64,000 nucleotides of DNA from Catellatospora sichuanensis (GTDB lineage Bacteria > Actinomycetota > Actinomycetes > Mycobacteriales > Micromonosporaceae). Both the position numbers and the translations under genes were made by a program. Positions 41,396-50,177 of the stretch are shown piece after piece. Position 1 is the stretch's first letter; each line of letters opens with the position of its first letter. The notes beneath the pieces are model-generated. The model was not told where the DNA came from. It did no database searches and worked only from the letters and a program-made list of their open reading frames with translations. The stretch lies in NCBI RefSeq assembly GCF_007483665.1, contig NZ_VIQO01000001.1:124001-188000 (forward strand), in the 5' to 3' direction.

Positions 41396-42811
41396 GTGCA
41401 CGACGGCTCGCTGCTCACCGCTGAACGGACCCGCCCCGCCGCCCCGGTGCCGGTACCCGTGCCCGCCGCGGGCCGGACCCCGCGCCCGGTCGCGATCGCC
41501 GTGCTGGCGGGTGCGGGCCTCACCGTGGTCGCCGCGGTGCTCGCCGCGCTGCAACTGCTGCCCGCGGGTTCGCGGGCGGGCGCGTGGCGCTACCGCTACG
41601 TCCACACGTTCTCCTGGGAGATGCTGCTGCCGTTCGCGGGCGGCGTGGCCGCGGTGCTGGCCCTGCTGTGGCTGACCCACCGCCTCGGCGAGCGCCGGGA
41701 GCGGCTGGCGGTCGCCATGTGGCTGGCCGCCGCCGTCCCGCTGCAGCTGGTGGTGCGCGCCGCCGACGAGGTGTCGCTGGGCTCGATCGTCGGCAGCGAC
41801 CGGGCGAACTCGTTCTATTCACCGGCGCTGCGCTTCACCGCGTACGAGTACCTGACGCGCTTCGAGGAGATCGTGCACGCGCTGCCGCAGCACGCCCGCT
41901 CGAACATGCCCGGCAAGACGCTGCTCTACCACCTGCTCACCACCGTCACCACGAACCCGGCCGCGCTCGGCATCGGAGTCGTCGCGGTGTCCAGCCTGTG
42001 CGCGCTGCTGGTCTACCTGGTGGTGCGCGAGGTGCTCGGCGACCGCCGGGTGGCGCTGTACGCCCTGATCCTCTGCCTGCTGGTGCCGGGTCGGCTGTAC
42101 TTCCTGCCCATCCTCAACGCCGTCTCGCCGGTGCCGATCCTGCTGTCGCTGTGGCTGTTCACGCGTTACCTGCGCGCCGCGCACTGGGGCTGGGCGGTGG
42201 GCCTGGGCGCGTCGCTCTACCTGGTGTTCTTCTTCGAGCCGCTGCCGCTGGTGATGGGGCTGACGTTCGCGGCGCTGGCCGCGCTGGCGCTGTACCGGCG
42301 GCAGCTGGACTGGGTGGGGCTGCTCAAGCTGGTGTCGTTGACGCTTGCCGCTTTCGCCGGGGCGTACCTCGGCACGAAGCTGCTGTTCGGCTACGACCTG
42401 TTCGTGAACCTGGCCGAGGTGCTGGCCGACGCGACCGACTTCAACGAGCGCGCGCACCGGCCGTACGACGTGTGGGTGGTGCGCAACCTCGGCGACTTCG
42501 CGCTCTGCGCCGGGTTCGCGGCCACCGTGCTGGTCGGGTACGCCGCGTGGGACGCGGTGCGCCGCGGTGTGCTGCGCCCGATCGCCGCGCTGACCCTGTC
42601 CGGGCTGGCCGTGCTGGCCTTCCTCGACCTGCTCGGGATCAACCGCGGCGAGACCACCCGGCTCTGGATCTTCCTCGCGGTGTTCCTGATGATCCCGGTG
42701 GCCTGGGTGTGCGCCCGCTCGCCCCGGGTGTGGCCGTTCGCCGTGGTCACCGCGGCGCTGATGCTGCAGATCGCGACGACCACGCCGATGATCGGCTTCA
42801 TCCGCCCCTGA
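41396..42811 (+). CDS. Polytopic membrane protein, possibly a GT-C-type glycosyltransferase
   Basis: The 471-residue protein has about 11-12 hydrophobic segments after a Pro/Ala-rich start. A polar stretch after the third segment (RAADEVSLGSIVGSDRANSFYSPALRF..NMPGKTLLYHLL) contains acidic residues and resembles the first outer loop of GT-C (Dol-P-Man-dependent) glycosyltransferases, but no certain signature is seen. LNAVSPVPILLSLWLF and FFFEPLPLVMGL are typical of that fold. The GTG at 41396 follows AAGGG. It would act at the outer face of the membrane on lipid-linked sugars, if the inference holds. Confidence 0.6.
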   Translation: MHDGSLLTAERTRPAAPVPVPVPAAGRTPRPVAIAVLAGAGLTVVAAVLAALQLLPAGSRAGAWRYRYVHTFSWEMLLPFAGGVAAVLALLWLTHRLGERRERLAVAMWLAAAVPLQLVVRAADEVSLGSIVGSDRANSFYSPALRFTAYEYLTRFEEIVHALPQHARSNMPGKTLLYHLLTTVTTNPAALGIGVVAVSSLCALLVYLVVREVLGDRRVALYALILCLLVPGRLYFLPILNAVSPVPILLSLWLFTRYLRAAHWGWAVGLGASLYLVFFFEPLPLVMGLTFAALAALALYRRQLDWVGLLKLVSLTLAAFAGAYLGTKLLFGYDLFVNLAEVLADATDFNERAHRPYDVWVVRNLGDFALCAGFAATVLVGYAAWDAVRRGVLRPIAALTLSGLAVLAFLDLLGINRGETTRLWIFLAVFLMIPVAWVCARSPRVWPFAVVTAALMLQIATTTPMIGFIRP

Positions 42812-42822
42812 GCTGGTCGAGT

Positions 42823-42855
42823 GCGGCGCCCCACCCGGTCCGGGCGGGGCGCCGC
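42823..42855. terminator. Bidirectional terminator
   Basis: Perfect 10-bp stem GCGGCGCCCC (42823-42832) with GGGGCGCCGC (42846-42855) between convergent genes. Confidence 0.75.
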
Positions 42856-42860
42856 GCTGT

Positions 42861-44288
42861 TCAGCGGGCAAACCGGTAGACGCCGATCCCGTCCTTGGTC
42901 GGGCAGGTCAGCATCGTCGCGTTCGCGGAGCAGTACCCGGTGACCGCCAACTGCCCGAGGGCGACGTTCTCGCCGGTGGCCAGCTGGTGGCCCGAGATGC
43001 CGGCCTGGCCGATGACCAGCAGGTTGCCGGACTCGATCCACATGGCCTGACCTTCCAGGCCGGCCAGCGGCGTGCCGTCGACGGCGAAGACCGAGGACGG
43101 CTCGCCCATGGCGAGAAGTCCCGCCGCCGCGGGCAGCACCCCCCGCACCATGGCCTTCAGCTCGCGCTGCCAGACCGTCGCGCCGGTGCGCGGGTCCACG
43201 ACGGTCAGCTTGGCGCTCTCGCCGGTGTCGTCGGTGACGGCGCAGAACAGGCCGCCGGTGACGCATGGCGTGGCCCCGCCGACGCTGTCCGGGAACGGCA
43301 CCTCGCTCGCCGCGGCCGACCCGTCGAGCGGCAGCGTGCCGGCCTTGTCCCCGGCGAACTGGTACAGCGTCCCGTCGACCACCGACTCCCGGCGCAGCCG
43401 GTCCCCGCCAGGTGACAGCACCGGCGCGGCGAGTTCCCGCTCCACCCGGCCGCTGGCCACGTCCCGCAGCTGCACCCGACCGTCGGCCAGGTGCAGCACG
43501 ACGCGCCGGTCCGCGGGCACCCGGTCGGCGAAGCCGCCCACCGCGTACAGCTCGGCCATGGTGCGCATCGCGTTGGTGCCCGACTGCGCCACCCGCTCGG
43601 TGACCGTCCACCGCGCCTTGCCGGTACGCAGGTCGAGCGCCTCGGTCACACCGCGCTGCACCCAGGTGATCACGAGGGTGTCGTCGTAGAGGACCCGGTC
43701 GGTGTCGTTGAAGGAGTACGGCAGCGTCCACATGATCTTCCCGGTGACCGGATCGACCGCGATGATCGTGTCGCTGCCGTCCTTGATCAGCGGGTTGTCG
43801 AAGCCCTGCTCGGTGAGCAGCAGGATCGCCCCCGCCGACACCTCCATGCCGTTGGTGTCGCCGAACTTGCCCAGCGACCGCGGCGGCCACAGCGCCCGGC
43901 CCGTGGCCAGGTCGATCCCGCCGACCCACTCGGTGCCGTCCTCGGCCATCCACATGGCGAAAGACCGGTCGCCGGACGTCGAGGCCATGCCGAAGCGCAC
44001 CGGTCCCGCAAAGCGGATGACCGGCTCGGCGGAGCCGTCGAAGGGGATGAAGTCCGTCGTGGCGGGCAGCACCGGCAGCACCGGCCGCACCGGGGTGACC
44101 GCGGGTGCCAGCACCGCCTGCGCGCCGAACAGCGCGGCGACGACGGCCGCCCCGGCGGCGAGCAGGCCGCCGAACGACCGGCGGCGGCGCTGGGCAGCCC
44201 GGACCCGCACCGCGGACAGTTCCGGGGGCGGCACCGCGTCCACGCGATCGGCCAGCCTCGCGTAGAGGCGGTCCAGCTCAGTTGACAT
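42861..44288 (-). CDS. Membrane-anchored beta-propeller (PQQ-like repeat) protein coupled to a sigma factor
   Basis: The 475-residue protein has a cytoplasmic N-terminal 45 residues (ELDRLYARLADRVDAVPPPELSAVRVRAAQRRRR), one membrane helix (SFGGLLAAGAAVVAALFGAQAVL) and an outer PQQ-like WD propeller with repeats such as IDLATGRALW, VDPVTGKIMW, LDLRTGKARW and VDPRTGATVW. Its ATG at 44288 overlaps the sigma factor gene by 11 bases. That layout suggests a sensor or anti-sigma-like regulator with an extracytoplasmic sensing domain. No catalytic residues were seen. Confidence 0.75.
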   Translation of the reverse strand: MSTELDRLYARLADRVDAVPPPELSAVRVRAAQRRRRSFGGLLAAGAAVVAALFGAQAVLAPAVTPVRPVLPVLPATTDFIPFDGSAEPVIRFAGPVRFGMASTSGDRSFAMWMAEDGTEWVGGIDLATGRALWPPRSLGKFGDTNGMEVSAGAILLLTEQGFDNPLIKDGSDTIIAVDPVTGKIMWTLPYSFNDTDRVLYDDTLVITWVQRGVTEALDLRTGKARWTVTERVAQSGTNAMRTMAELYAVGGFADRVPADRRVVLHLADGRVQLRDVASGRVERELAAPVLSPGGDRLRRESVVDGTLYQFAGDKAGTLPLDGSAAASEVPFPDSVGGATPCVTGGLFCAVTDDTGESAKLTVVDPRTGATVWQRELKAMVRGVLPAAAGLLAMGEPSSVFAVDGTPLAGLEGQAMWIESGNLLVIGQAGISGHQLATGENVALGQLAVTGYCSANATMLTCPTKDGIGVYRFAR

Positions 44289-44751
44289 GGCTGCGCTCCC
44301 CCAGTGCGACGGCGAGGCCGGCCCGGCCACGGGCGAGCCAGGACTTGACGGTGTTGACCGGCACCGACAGCTCCACGGCGATCTCCGCCACGGACTGGTC
44401 GAGCAGGTAATGCATCGCCAGCACGCGACGCTGGTCGATGGGCAGCTTCTTCAGCGCCGCGACGACGGTCATCAGCTCCTCGTCGGGTGGCGGCACGTTC
44501 GGAGGTTCGGCCAGGCCCGCGGCCCGGCGCACGGTCAGCCGCCGCCACCAGTCGGTGGCCAGCCGGGTCACCACCAGCCGCAGCCACGCCTCGGGGTTGT
44601 CGTAGCGCTGCAGGGCGGGCCAGCGCTGCCAGGCACGGGCGTACGCCTCCTGGGTGAAGTCCTGCGCCTCGGCCAGGCCACCCGTGAGGCCGTACGCGAA
44701 GCGCATCAACCGCGGGGCGGTGCCGCGGTAGAACGCCTCGAAATCTGACAC
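44278..44751 (-). CDS. SigE-family ECF sigma factor (SigE-like group)
   Basis: The 157-residue protein contains sigma region 2 (FEAFYRGTAPRLMRFAYGLTGGLAEAQDFTQEAYARAWQRW) and region 4 (LKKLPIDQRRVLAMHYLLDQSVAEIAVELSVPVNTVKSWLARGRAGLA), with PEAWLRLVVTRLATDWWRR between them. It fits the small 'SigE family' common in actinomycetes, which is usually paired with a membrane protein. The GTG at 44751 follows GAGGG; the longer frame to 44796 has no better site. Coupled to the downstream propeller protein. Confidence 0.87.
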   Translation of the reverse strand: MSDFEAFYRGTAPRLMRFAYGLTGGLAEAQDFTQEAYARAWQRWPALQRYDNPEAWLRLVVTRLATDWWRRLTVRRAAGLAEPPNVPPPDEELMTVVAALKKLPIDQRRVLAMHYLLDQSVAEIAVELSVPVNTVKSWLARGRAGLAVALGERSHVN

Positions 44752-44837
44752 TGTCACCCTCAGGACACGGGCCGGGCCGCCGTCAGGTTGCAGCACCGCC
44801 GAGCTTTCCGTCCAGGGCCGTCCGGCAGACTGGGCGG

Positions 44838-47351
44838 GTGCTTCGTGACGCGGCTGGAACCGACCTCCCGGTGCGGGAGGCGCTGCCCGCGCTGCTCGCG
44901 GCGCTGTCCGGGCACGGTGCGGCGGTGCTGGTCGCGCCGCCGGGATCGGGCAAGACCACGCTCGCGCCGCTGGCGCTGGCGGGCGAGGTCACCGGGCGGG
45001 TGATCGTCGCCGAGCCGCGCCGGGTGGCCGCCCGCGCCGCGGCCCGCCGGATGGCCGAGCTCACCGGCACGCCGCTGGGCGGCCCCGTCGGCTACAGCGT
45101 GCGCGGCGACAGCCGCACCAGCGCCGCCACCCGGATCGAGGTGGTCACCACCGGCCTGCTGGTGCAGCGCCTGCAGCACGACCCCGAGCTGGCCGGGGTC
45201 GACGCGATCCTGCTCGACGAGGTGCACGAGCGCCAGCTGGACTCCGACCTGGCCCTGGCCTTCACCACCGACGTACGCGCCGCGCTGCGCCCCGACCTGC
45301 GGCTGGTTGCCGCGTCCGCGACCGCGCAGGCCGAACGCCTCGCCGACGCGCTCGGTGCGGGCACCCCCGTGGTCACCGCGGCCGGCACGCCGTTCCCGAT
45401 CGACGTCCGCTGGCGGCCGCCCACCGGCCCGGTGAACGCGCCGTACGGCTTGCGCGTCGACCCGCGCCTGCTCGACCACGTCGCCGCCGTGATCCGGCAG
45501 GCGCTGGCCGAGGCCGACGGGGACCTGCTGGTGTTCCTGCCGGGTGCGGGCGAGATCGACGGTGTCGCCGGGCGGCTGTCGGGGCAACGCGCCCAGGTGG
45601 ACCTGCTCACCCTGCACGGCCGTCAGGCCGCGGGCACCCAGGACGCCGCGCTGCGGCCGGGACCGCGCCGCCGCGTCGTGCTGGCCACCGCGGTCGCCGA
45701 GAGCAGCCTGACCGTCCCGGGCGTACGCGTCGTCGTCGACGCGGGGCTGGCCCGGGTGCCGCGTACCGACCTCGGCCGCGGGCTGGGCTCGCTGGTCACG
45801 GTGCGGGCCTCGCGGGCCTCGGCGCACCAGCGGGCCGGACGCGCCGGGCGCGAGGGGCCAGGTGTGGTGTACCGGTGCTGGTCGCAGGCCGAGCACGACC
45901 GCCTGCCCGAGCATCCCGACCCTGAGATCGCCTCTGCCGACCTGACCGCGTTCGTACTGCAACTGGCCTGCTGGTCCAGTGCGGACGGCGCGGGGCTGGC
46001 CCTGCTCGACCAGCCACCGGCGGCCGCCGCGGCGGTGGCCCGGGAGACGCTGACCGCGCTGGGCGCGCTCGACGGCGACGGGCGGGTCACCGGGCGCGGC
46101 CGGGCCATCGCGGGTGTCGGCGCGCACCCGCGCCTGGCCCGGGCCCTGCTGGACGCCGCCGGTGAACTCGGCCCACACCGGGCCGCCGAGGTCGTCGCGC
46201 TGCTCGGCGCGGACGCTCCCATCGGGACCGACGACCTGGCCGCGGGCTGGCGGCGGCTGCGCGACGGCGTCGACGGGGCCGCGAGCGCGGCCTGGCGCAC
46301 CGAGGTGCGCCGCCTGACCGGCAGCCTGCGCACCGGCGGCTACCCCGAGACCGGAGCCCAGGGCCGGATGACCGACGACCTGGCCGGTGCGCTGGTCGTC
46401 GGGCTGGCCTACCCGGAGCGGGTGGCGCGGATCCGGGGTGCGGGCAGCCGGACGTATCTGATGGCCGGGGGCACCGCCGCCGAGCTGCCGCCGGGCTCGC
46501 CGCTGACCGGCGTGCCCTGGCTGGCCGTGGCCGCCGCGGACCGGCAGCCGGGCAGCAGCACCGCCCGGATCCGGCTGGCCGCGGCCACCGACGAGGCGAC
46601 CGCGCGGCAGGCCGCGGCACCGCTGCTGGTGACCGGTGCGGAGATCGCCTGGGCCGACGGGGACGTGGTGGCCCGGCAGGTGACCCGGCTGGGTGCGATC
46701 GTGCTGGCGGAGCGCCCGCTGGACCGGCCCGACCGGGAACTCGTGGCGCAGGCGCTCGCCGAAGGGCTGCGCCGGGAAGGGCTACGGCTGCTGCGCTGGA
46801 CCCCCGAGGCGACCGCGCTGCGCGAGCGCCTGGCGTTCCTGGCCCTCGCCCTCGGCGAGCCGTGGCCCGCGGTCGACGACGAGTCCCTGCTGGCGAACGC
46901 CGGGCAGTGGCTGGGCGGGGCGCTGCACACCGCGCGCCGCCGCGACGACCTGCAGCGGGTCGACGTCGCCGGGGCGCTGCGCAGGCTGCTGCCCTGGGCG
47001 CAGGCGGCGCAGCTGGACCAGCTCGCCCCGGAGCGGCTGGAGGTGCCCAGCGGGTCGCGGGTCCGGATCGACTACGCCGATCCGGCTGCGCCGGTGCTGG
47101 CGGTGAAGGTGCAGGAGGCGTTCGGCTGGACGCAGACGCCCCGGCTGGCCGGCGGGCGGGTGCCCGTGGTGCTGCACCTGCTCTCCCCCGCCGGACGGCC
47201 CGCCGCGGTCACCGGTGACCTGGTCTCCTTCTGGCGCAACGGCTATCCGCAGGTCCGTGCGGAGCTGCGGGGGCGCTACCCGCGACACCCGTGGCCGGAG
47301 GACCCGACGACGGCCGAGCCGACGCGCCGGTTGCAGCCCCGCAACCGCTGA
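44838..47351 (+). CDS. hrpB: ATP-dependent RNA helicase HrpB
   Basis: The 837-residue DEAH helicase has motifs I (APPGSGKTT), Ia (EPRRVAARAAARRM), II (DEVH, in ILLDEVHER), III (SAT), V (ATAVAESSLTVPGV) and VI (HQRAGRAGR), and the HrpB-specific C-terminal half (VARIRGAGSRTYLMAGG, LLPWAQAAQLDQLAPERLEVPSGSR, PVVLHLLSPAGRPAAVTGDL). Length and C-terminal signature set it apart from HrpA. Its function in bacteria is not well defined; it may act in RNA processing. It starts with GTG at 44838, 87 bases from the divergent sigma factor gene. Confidence 0.95.
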   Translation: MLRDAAGTDLPVREALPALLAALSGHGAAVLVAPPGSGKTTLAPLALAGEVTGRVIVAEPRRVAARAAARRMAELTGTPLGGPVGYSVRGDSRTSAATRIEVVTTGLLVQRLQHDPELAGVDAILLDEVHERQLDSDLALAFTTDVRAALRPDLRLVAASATAQAERLADALGAGTPVVTAAGTPFPIDVRWRPPTGPVNAPYGLRVDPRLLDHVAAVIRQALAEADGDLLVFLPGAGEIDGVAGRLSGQRAQVDLLTLHGRQAAGTQDAALRPGPRRRVVLATAVAESSLTVPGVRVVVDAGLARVPRTDLGRGLGSLVTVRASRASAHQRAGRAGREGPGVVYRCWSQAEHDRLPEHPDPEIASADLTAFVLQLACWSSADGAGLALLDQPPAAAAAVARETLTALGALDGDGRVTGRGRAIAGVGAHPRLARALLDAAGELGPHRAAEVVALLGADAPIGTDDLAAGWRRLRDGVDGAASAAWRTEVRRLTGSLRTGGYPETGAQGRMTDDLAGALVVGLAYPERVARIRGAGSRTYLMAGGTAAELPPGSPLTGVPWLAVAAADRQPGSSTARIRLAAATDEATARQAAAPLLVTGAEIAWADGDVVARQVTRLGAIVLAERPLDRPDRELVAQALAEGLRREGLRLLRWTPEATALRERLAFLALALGEPWPAVDDESLLANAGQWLGGALHTARRRDDLQRVDVAGALRRLLPWAQAAQLDQLAPERLEVPSGSRVRIDYADPAAPVLAVKVQEAFGWTQTPRLAGGRVPVVLHLLSPAGRPAAVTGDLVSFWRNGYPQVRAELRGRYPRHPWPEDPTTAEPTRRLQPRNR

Positions 47352-47447
47352 GCCGCTGCAGCCCGTCGGTGACCTCGGACTGATCGTCCGCGGCGGTCCG
47401 GCGTCGACGGGCTCGACGAAGGACTGCGACGCGCCGCCCCGGTCGCC

Positions 47448-48695
47448 TTGGCACTGCTCGGCGGGGCCGCCGCGTTCCTGTGGTGGCGCGTGGAACCGCT
47501 GGGACCGCCCACGCTCGGCCCGGTCGCGTACGCCGCCTGGCTGTCGGCCTGCGCCGTGGCGCTGCTGGCCCCCTCCCGGTGGACCCGGCCCGCGCTGGCC
47601 TCGGCGCTGGCCCTGACGCTTGCGCTGCCCGCCGTCGCGCCGCTCACGGCCTGGTCGCGGCCGCCGGTATGGGTGCTGATGACGCTCACCGTGTTCGGGC
47701 TGATCGCGCTCGCCGGCACCGGCCCATGGCAGCGCGACTTGGAGGGGCGGGCAACGCCGGCGCTCGGCGCGGTGGCCGTCGCCTGCGGCGCGGAGCTGGT
47801 CTCCCGCGCCTGGCCCGACCCGCTCACCGGCTACTACCAACCCGCGTTCGCGCAACTCGGCCTGGTCGTGGCAGCCGCCGTCGCCGCGCTCGCCCTCCTC
47901 ACCCTCACCGCCGTGCGCCACGGCGACCCGCCCCGGCCCCGGCTCTGGGCCACCCTCCTGATCGCCCTGCCCGGCGCCTGGCTCGGCCCCCTCGACACCG
48001 ACACCTGGCGCACCGCCGCCGACCTCCCCCGCTTCGGCCGCCTCACCCAGGTCCTCCTGGGCACCACCCTGGTCCTCCTCACCATGTCCCGCCTCCGCAC
48101 CACCACCTCCCGGCGATCTTGCGCGAGCGGCGGGTACGACACGCACTTTTCCGGTATGTCGGCAACAGTTCGCGCAAGATCGTCGCGATCGTGGACGGCA
48201 TCGCGGGGTGTGGCGGCGGGGGTGCTGGCGGGGTATGGGGTGGGGTTGCTGGGGTTCGGGTGGGCGGTCGGTGCGGTGACGGGGCATGTCCTGGCGACCG
48301 CGGGGGTGTGCGGGGGCGCGGGGGCGCTGCTCGGGTTGCGGCGGGGGGTGTTCGGGCTTGGTGGGCTGGTGGCGGTCGGGACGCTGGTCGCGGCGTACGC
48401 GGTGGGGGTCTACAGCAACGGCTGGACCGTCGGCGGCTGGACCGAGCCGGCCCGCACCACCGGGCTCGCCGCGATGCTGGCCGTGCTGCCACTGGCGTTC
48501 GCGGCCCACACGGCATACCGCTCGGCACGGCAGGTCACGGTGGTGGCCGCCGGGGTGCTTTGCGCGGGCTGGCTGGCCTGGCTGACGCTGCCGGATCTGC
48601 CCGCGTGGGGGCCGGTGCTGCCGGTCCTGGTCGCCGTGCCGCTGGTGCGCGCCGCGCTGTCGATACCGCCCGCCAGGCCGCGCACCGGACCGTAG
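47448..48695 (+). CDS. Membrane protein of unknown function interrupted in frame by a palindromic element
   Basis: The open frame encodes about 415 residues with at least nine hydrophobic segments (VALALLGGAAAFLWW, AAWLSACAVALLA, LVVAAAVAALALLTL; then GVAAGVLAGYGVGLLGFG, GLGGLVAVGTLVAAYAVGV and others). No ATG or GTG precedes the first membrane segment after the stop at 47370; TTG at 47448 is used here, with GTG at 47490 as alternative. Around residue 225 the polar segment SRRSCASGGYDTHFSGMSATVRARSSR is encoded by an inverted-repeat element (48114-48182). Codons before it end mostly in C and those after it mostly in G, so two formerly separate parts are possible. Confidence 0.55.
   Translation: MALLGGAAAFLWWRVEPLGPPTLGPVAYAAWLSACAVALLAPSRWTRPALASALALTLALPAVAPLTAWSRPPVWVLMTLTVFGLIALAGTGPWQRDLEGRATPALGAVAVACGAELVSRAWPDPLTGYYQPAFAQLGLVVAAAVAALALLTLTAVRHGDPPRPRLWATLLIALPGAWLGPLDTDTWRTAADLPRFGRLTQVLLGTTLVLLTMSRLRTTTSRRSCASGGYDTHFSGMSATVRARSSRSWTASRGVAAGVLAGYGVGLLGFGWAVGAVTGHVLATAGVCGGAGALLGLRRGVFGLGGLVAVGTLVAAYAVGVYSNGWTVGGWTEPARTTGLAAMLAVLPLAFAAHTAYRSARQVTVVAAGVLCAGWLAWLTLPDLPAWGPVLPVLVAVPLVRAALSIPPARPRTGP
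48114..48182. repeat. 69-bp inverted-repeat element inside a membrane-protein gene
   Basis: Perfect 13-bp arms CGATCTTGCGCGA (48114-48126) and TCGCGCAAGATCG (48170-48182) bound a 43-base centre that is less GC-rich than the flanks. The element is 69 bp, 23 codons, and leaves the host frame open. G/C skew on the + strand switches from C-rich to strongly G-rich right after it. Confidence 0.65.
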
Positions 48696-48704
48696 AGTGG
48701 CAGC

Positions 48705-49616
48705 GTGGGCCTGGTACACACGGTGGGTCTGGTGCTGCATCCGCAGCGCGACTCCGTGCCCGCGATCGACACCATCATGGAATGGGCGCGCCGCCGCGAC
48801 GTCACCGTGCTCGGCCTGCCCGACGAGGTCGACCGCATCTTCTGCGGCGCGATCGCGGTCGGCCCGGAGGAACTCGCCGCGCGGTCCAGCCTGCTGGTGA
48901 GCCTGGGCGGCGACGGGACGATGCTGCGCACCATGCGGCTGGGCGCGGGCCGGACCACGCCGGTGCTCGGAGTCAACCTCGGCCGGCTCGGCTTCCTACC
49001 CGAGATCGACGTGGACGGGCTGCCGGCGGCGCTGTCCGCGATCGACAACCAGCACTACTCGATCGAGTCGCGGCTGGCGGTGCGCACCACGCTGCCCGGC
49101 GACCACGAGGTCACCGCGTTCAACGACATCGCACTGTGCCGTATCCCCGGCGACGGCCTGGCCGGGGTCGCCATCACCGTCGAGGACCACGCGTTCGTGC
49201 GCTACGCCGCCGACGCCGTCATCGTGGCCACGCCCACCGGATCCACGGCGTACGCCTTCTCCAGCGGCGGCCCGATCGTCTCCCCCACCGTGCGGGCCGT
49301 GCTGGTGACGGCCGCCGCCGCGCACTCCAGCTTCAACCGCGCGCTGGTGCTCTCCGCCGACGAGCAGTTGGCGCTGCAGGTGCTGCCCACCAGCGGCCGG
49401 CTCGCGGTGGAGGTCGACGGGCGCGTCGACGGCTACGTGGGGCCGGGCGACCGGCTCCCGATCACCGCGCTCCCCGATGCCGGCCGGGTGGTGCGGCTCG
49501 GTCTCACCACCTTCTACGAGCGGGCCCGGCGCAAGCTCCAGGTGCGCGGCAGCGCCGAGGTGGACGGCCCCGGCGACCTCGGTGCTGCCGCGCACGTGTC
49601 GCATACGGCACGATGA
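48705..49616 (+). CDS. nadK: NAD kinase
   Basis: The 303-residue protein carries the NAD kinase signatures: LVSLGGDGTMLRTMRL, LGVNLGRLGFLPE, NDIALCR, ATPTGSTAYAFSSGGPIVSP and LPTSGRLAVEVDG. It phosphorylates NAD to NADP using ATP or polyphosphate. It begins with GTG at 48705, ten bases after the membrane protein. Its TGA overlaps the ATG of an acetyltransferase gene. In many actinomycetes the main nadK lies next to tlyA and recN; this one is elsewhere, so it may be a second copy. Confidence 0.92.
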   Translation: MGLVHTVGLVLHPQRDSVPAIDTIMEWARRRDVTVLGLPDEVDRIFCGAIAVGPEELAARSSLLVSLGGDGTMLRTMRLGAGRTTPVLGVNLGRLGFLPEIDVDGLPAALSAIDNQHYSIESRLAVRTTLPGDHEVTAFNDIALCRIPGDGLAGVAITVEDHAFVRYAADAVIVATPTGSTAYAFSSGGPIVSPTVRAVLVTAAAAHSSFNRALVLSADEQLALQVLPTSGRLAVEVDGRVDGYVGPGDRLPITALPDAGRVVRLGLTTFYERARRKLQVRGSAEVDGPGDLGAAAHVSHTAR

Positions 49617-50137
49617 ACACCGTGCTGATCCGCCGCGAGACACCCGCCGACATCGACGCCATCCGCACTGTCACCGAGGCCGCGTTCGGGCCGCGGTACG
49701 CGCCCGACCCGGCACCCGAACCGGGACTGGTCGACCAACTGCGCGCCGACACCGGCTGGCTGCCCGCGCTGTCGCTGGTCGCCGAGGTCGACGGCGAGAT
49801 CGTCGGGCACGTGGTGTGCACCCGTGGCCGCGTCGGCGACACCCCGGCGCTGGGCCTCGGCCCGCTCAGCGTGCGGCCCGACCACCAGCGCGCCGGGGTC
49901 GGCAGCGCACTGGTGCACGCGGTGCTGGGGGCGGCCGACGCGCTCGGCGAACCGCTGGTGGTCCTGCTGGGCGACCCCGGCTACTACCGCCGGTTCGGCT
50001 TCGGGCCCGCCCAGGAGCTGGGCGTGCTCGCGCCGGCGGCCGAGTGGGGGATCCATTTCCAGGTGCGGCCGCTGACCGGGTACGACCCGGCGGTGCGGGG
50101 AGTGTTCACCTACGCGGAGCCGTTCGGCCGCCTGTAG
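49613..50137 (+). CDS. GNAT family N-acetyltransferase
   Basis: The 174-residue protein has the GNAT fold: IRRETPADIDAIRTVTEAAF at the start, then EIVGHVVCTRG and GLGPLSVRPDHQRAGVGSALVHAVL (acetyl-CoA loop QRAGVGSAL), and VVLLGDPGYYRRFGFGPA, typical of the YhbS-like subgroup. The substrate is unknown. The start overlaps the NAD kinase stop (ATGA). Confidence 0.88.
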   Translation: MNTVLIRRETPADIDAIRTVTEAAFGPRYAPDPAPEPGLVDQLRADTGWLPALSLVAEVDGEIVGHVVCTRGRVGDTPALGLGPLSVRPDHQRAGVGSALVHAVLGAADALGEPLVVLLGDPGYYRRFGFGPAQELGVLAPAAEWGIHFQVRPLTGYDPAVRGVFTYAEPFGRL

Positions 50138-50177
50138 CCGACTAAGATCGCCACGAGGGCTCTGCCGGGAGGTGACC

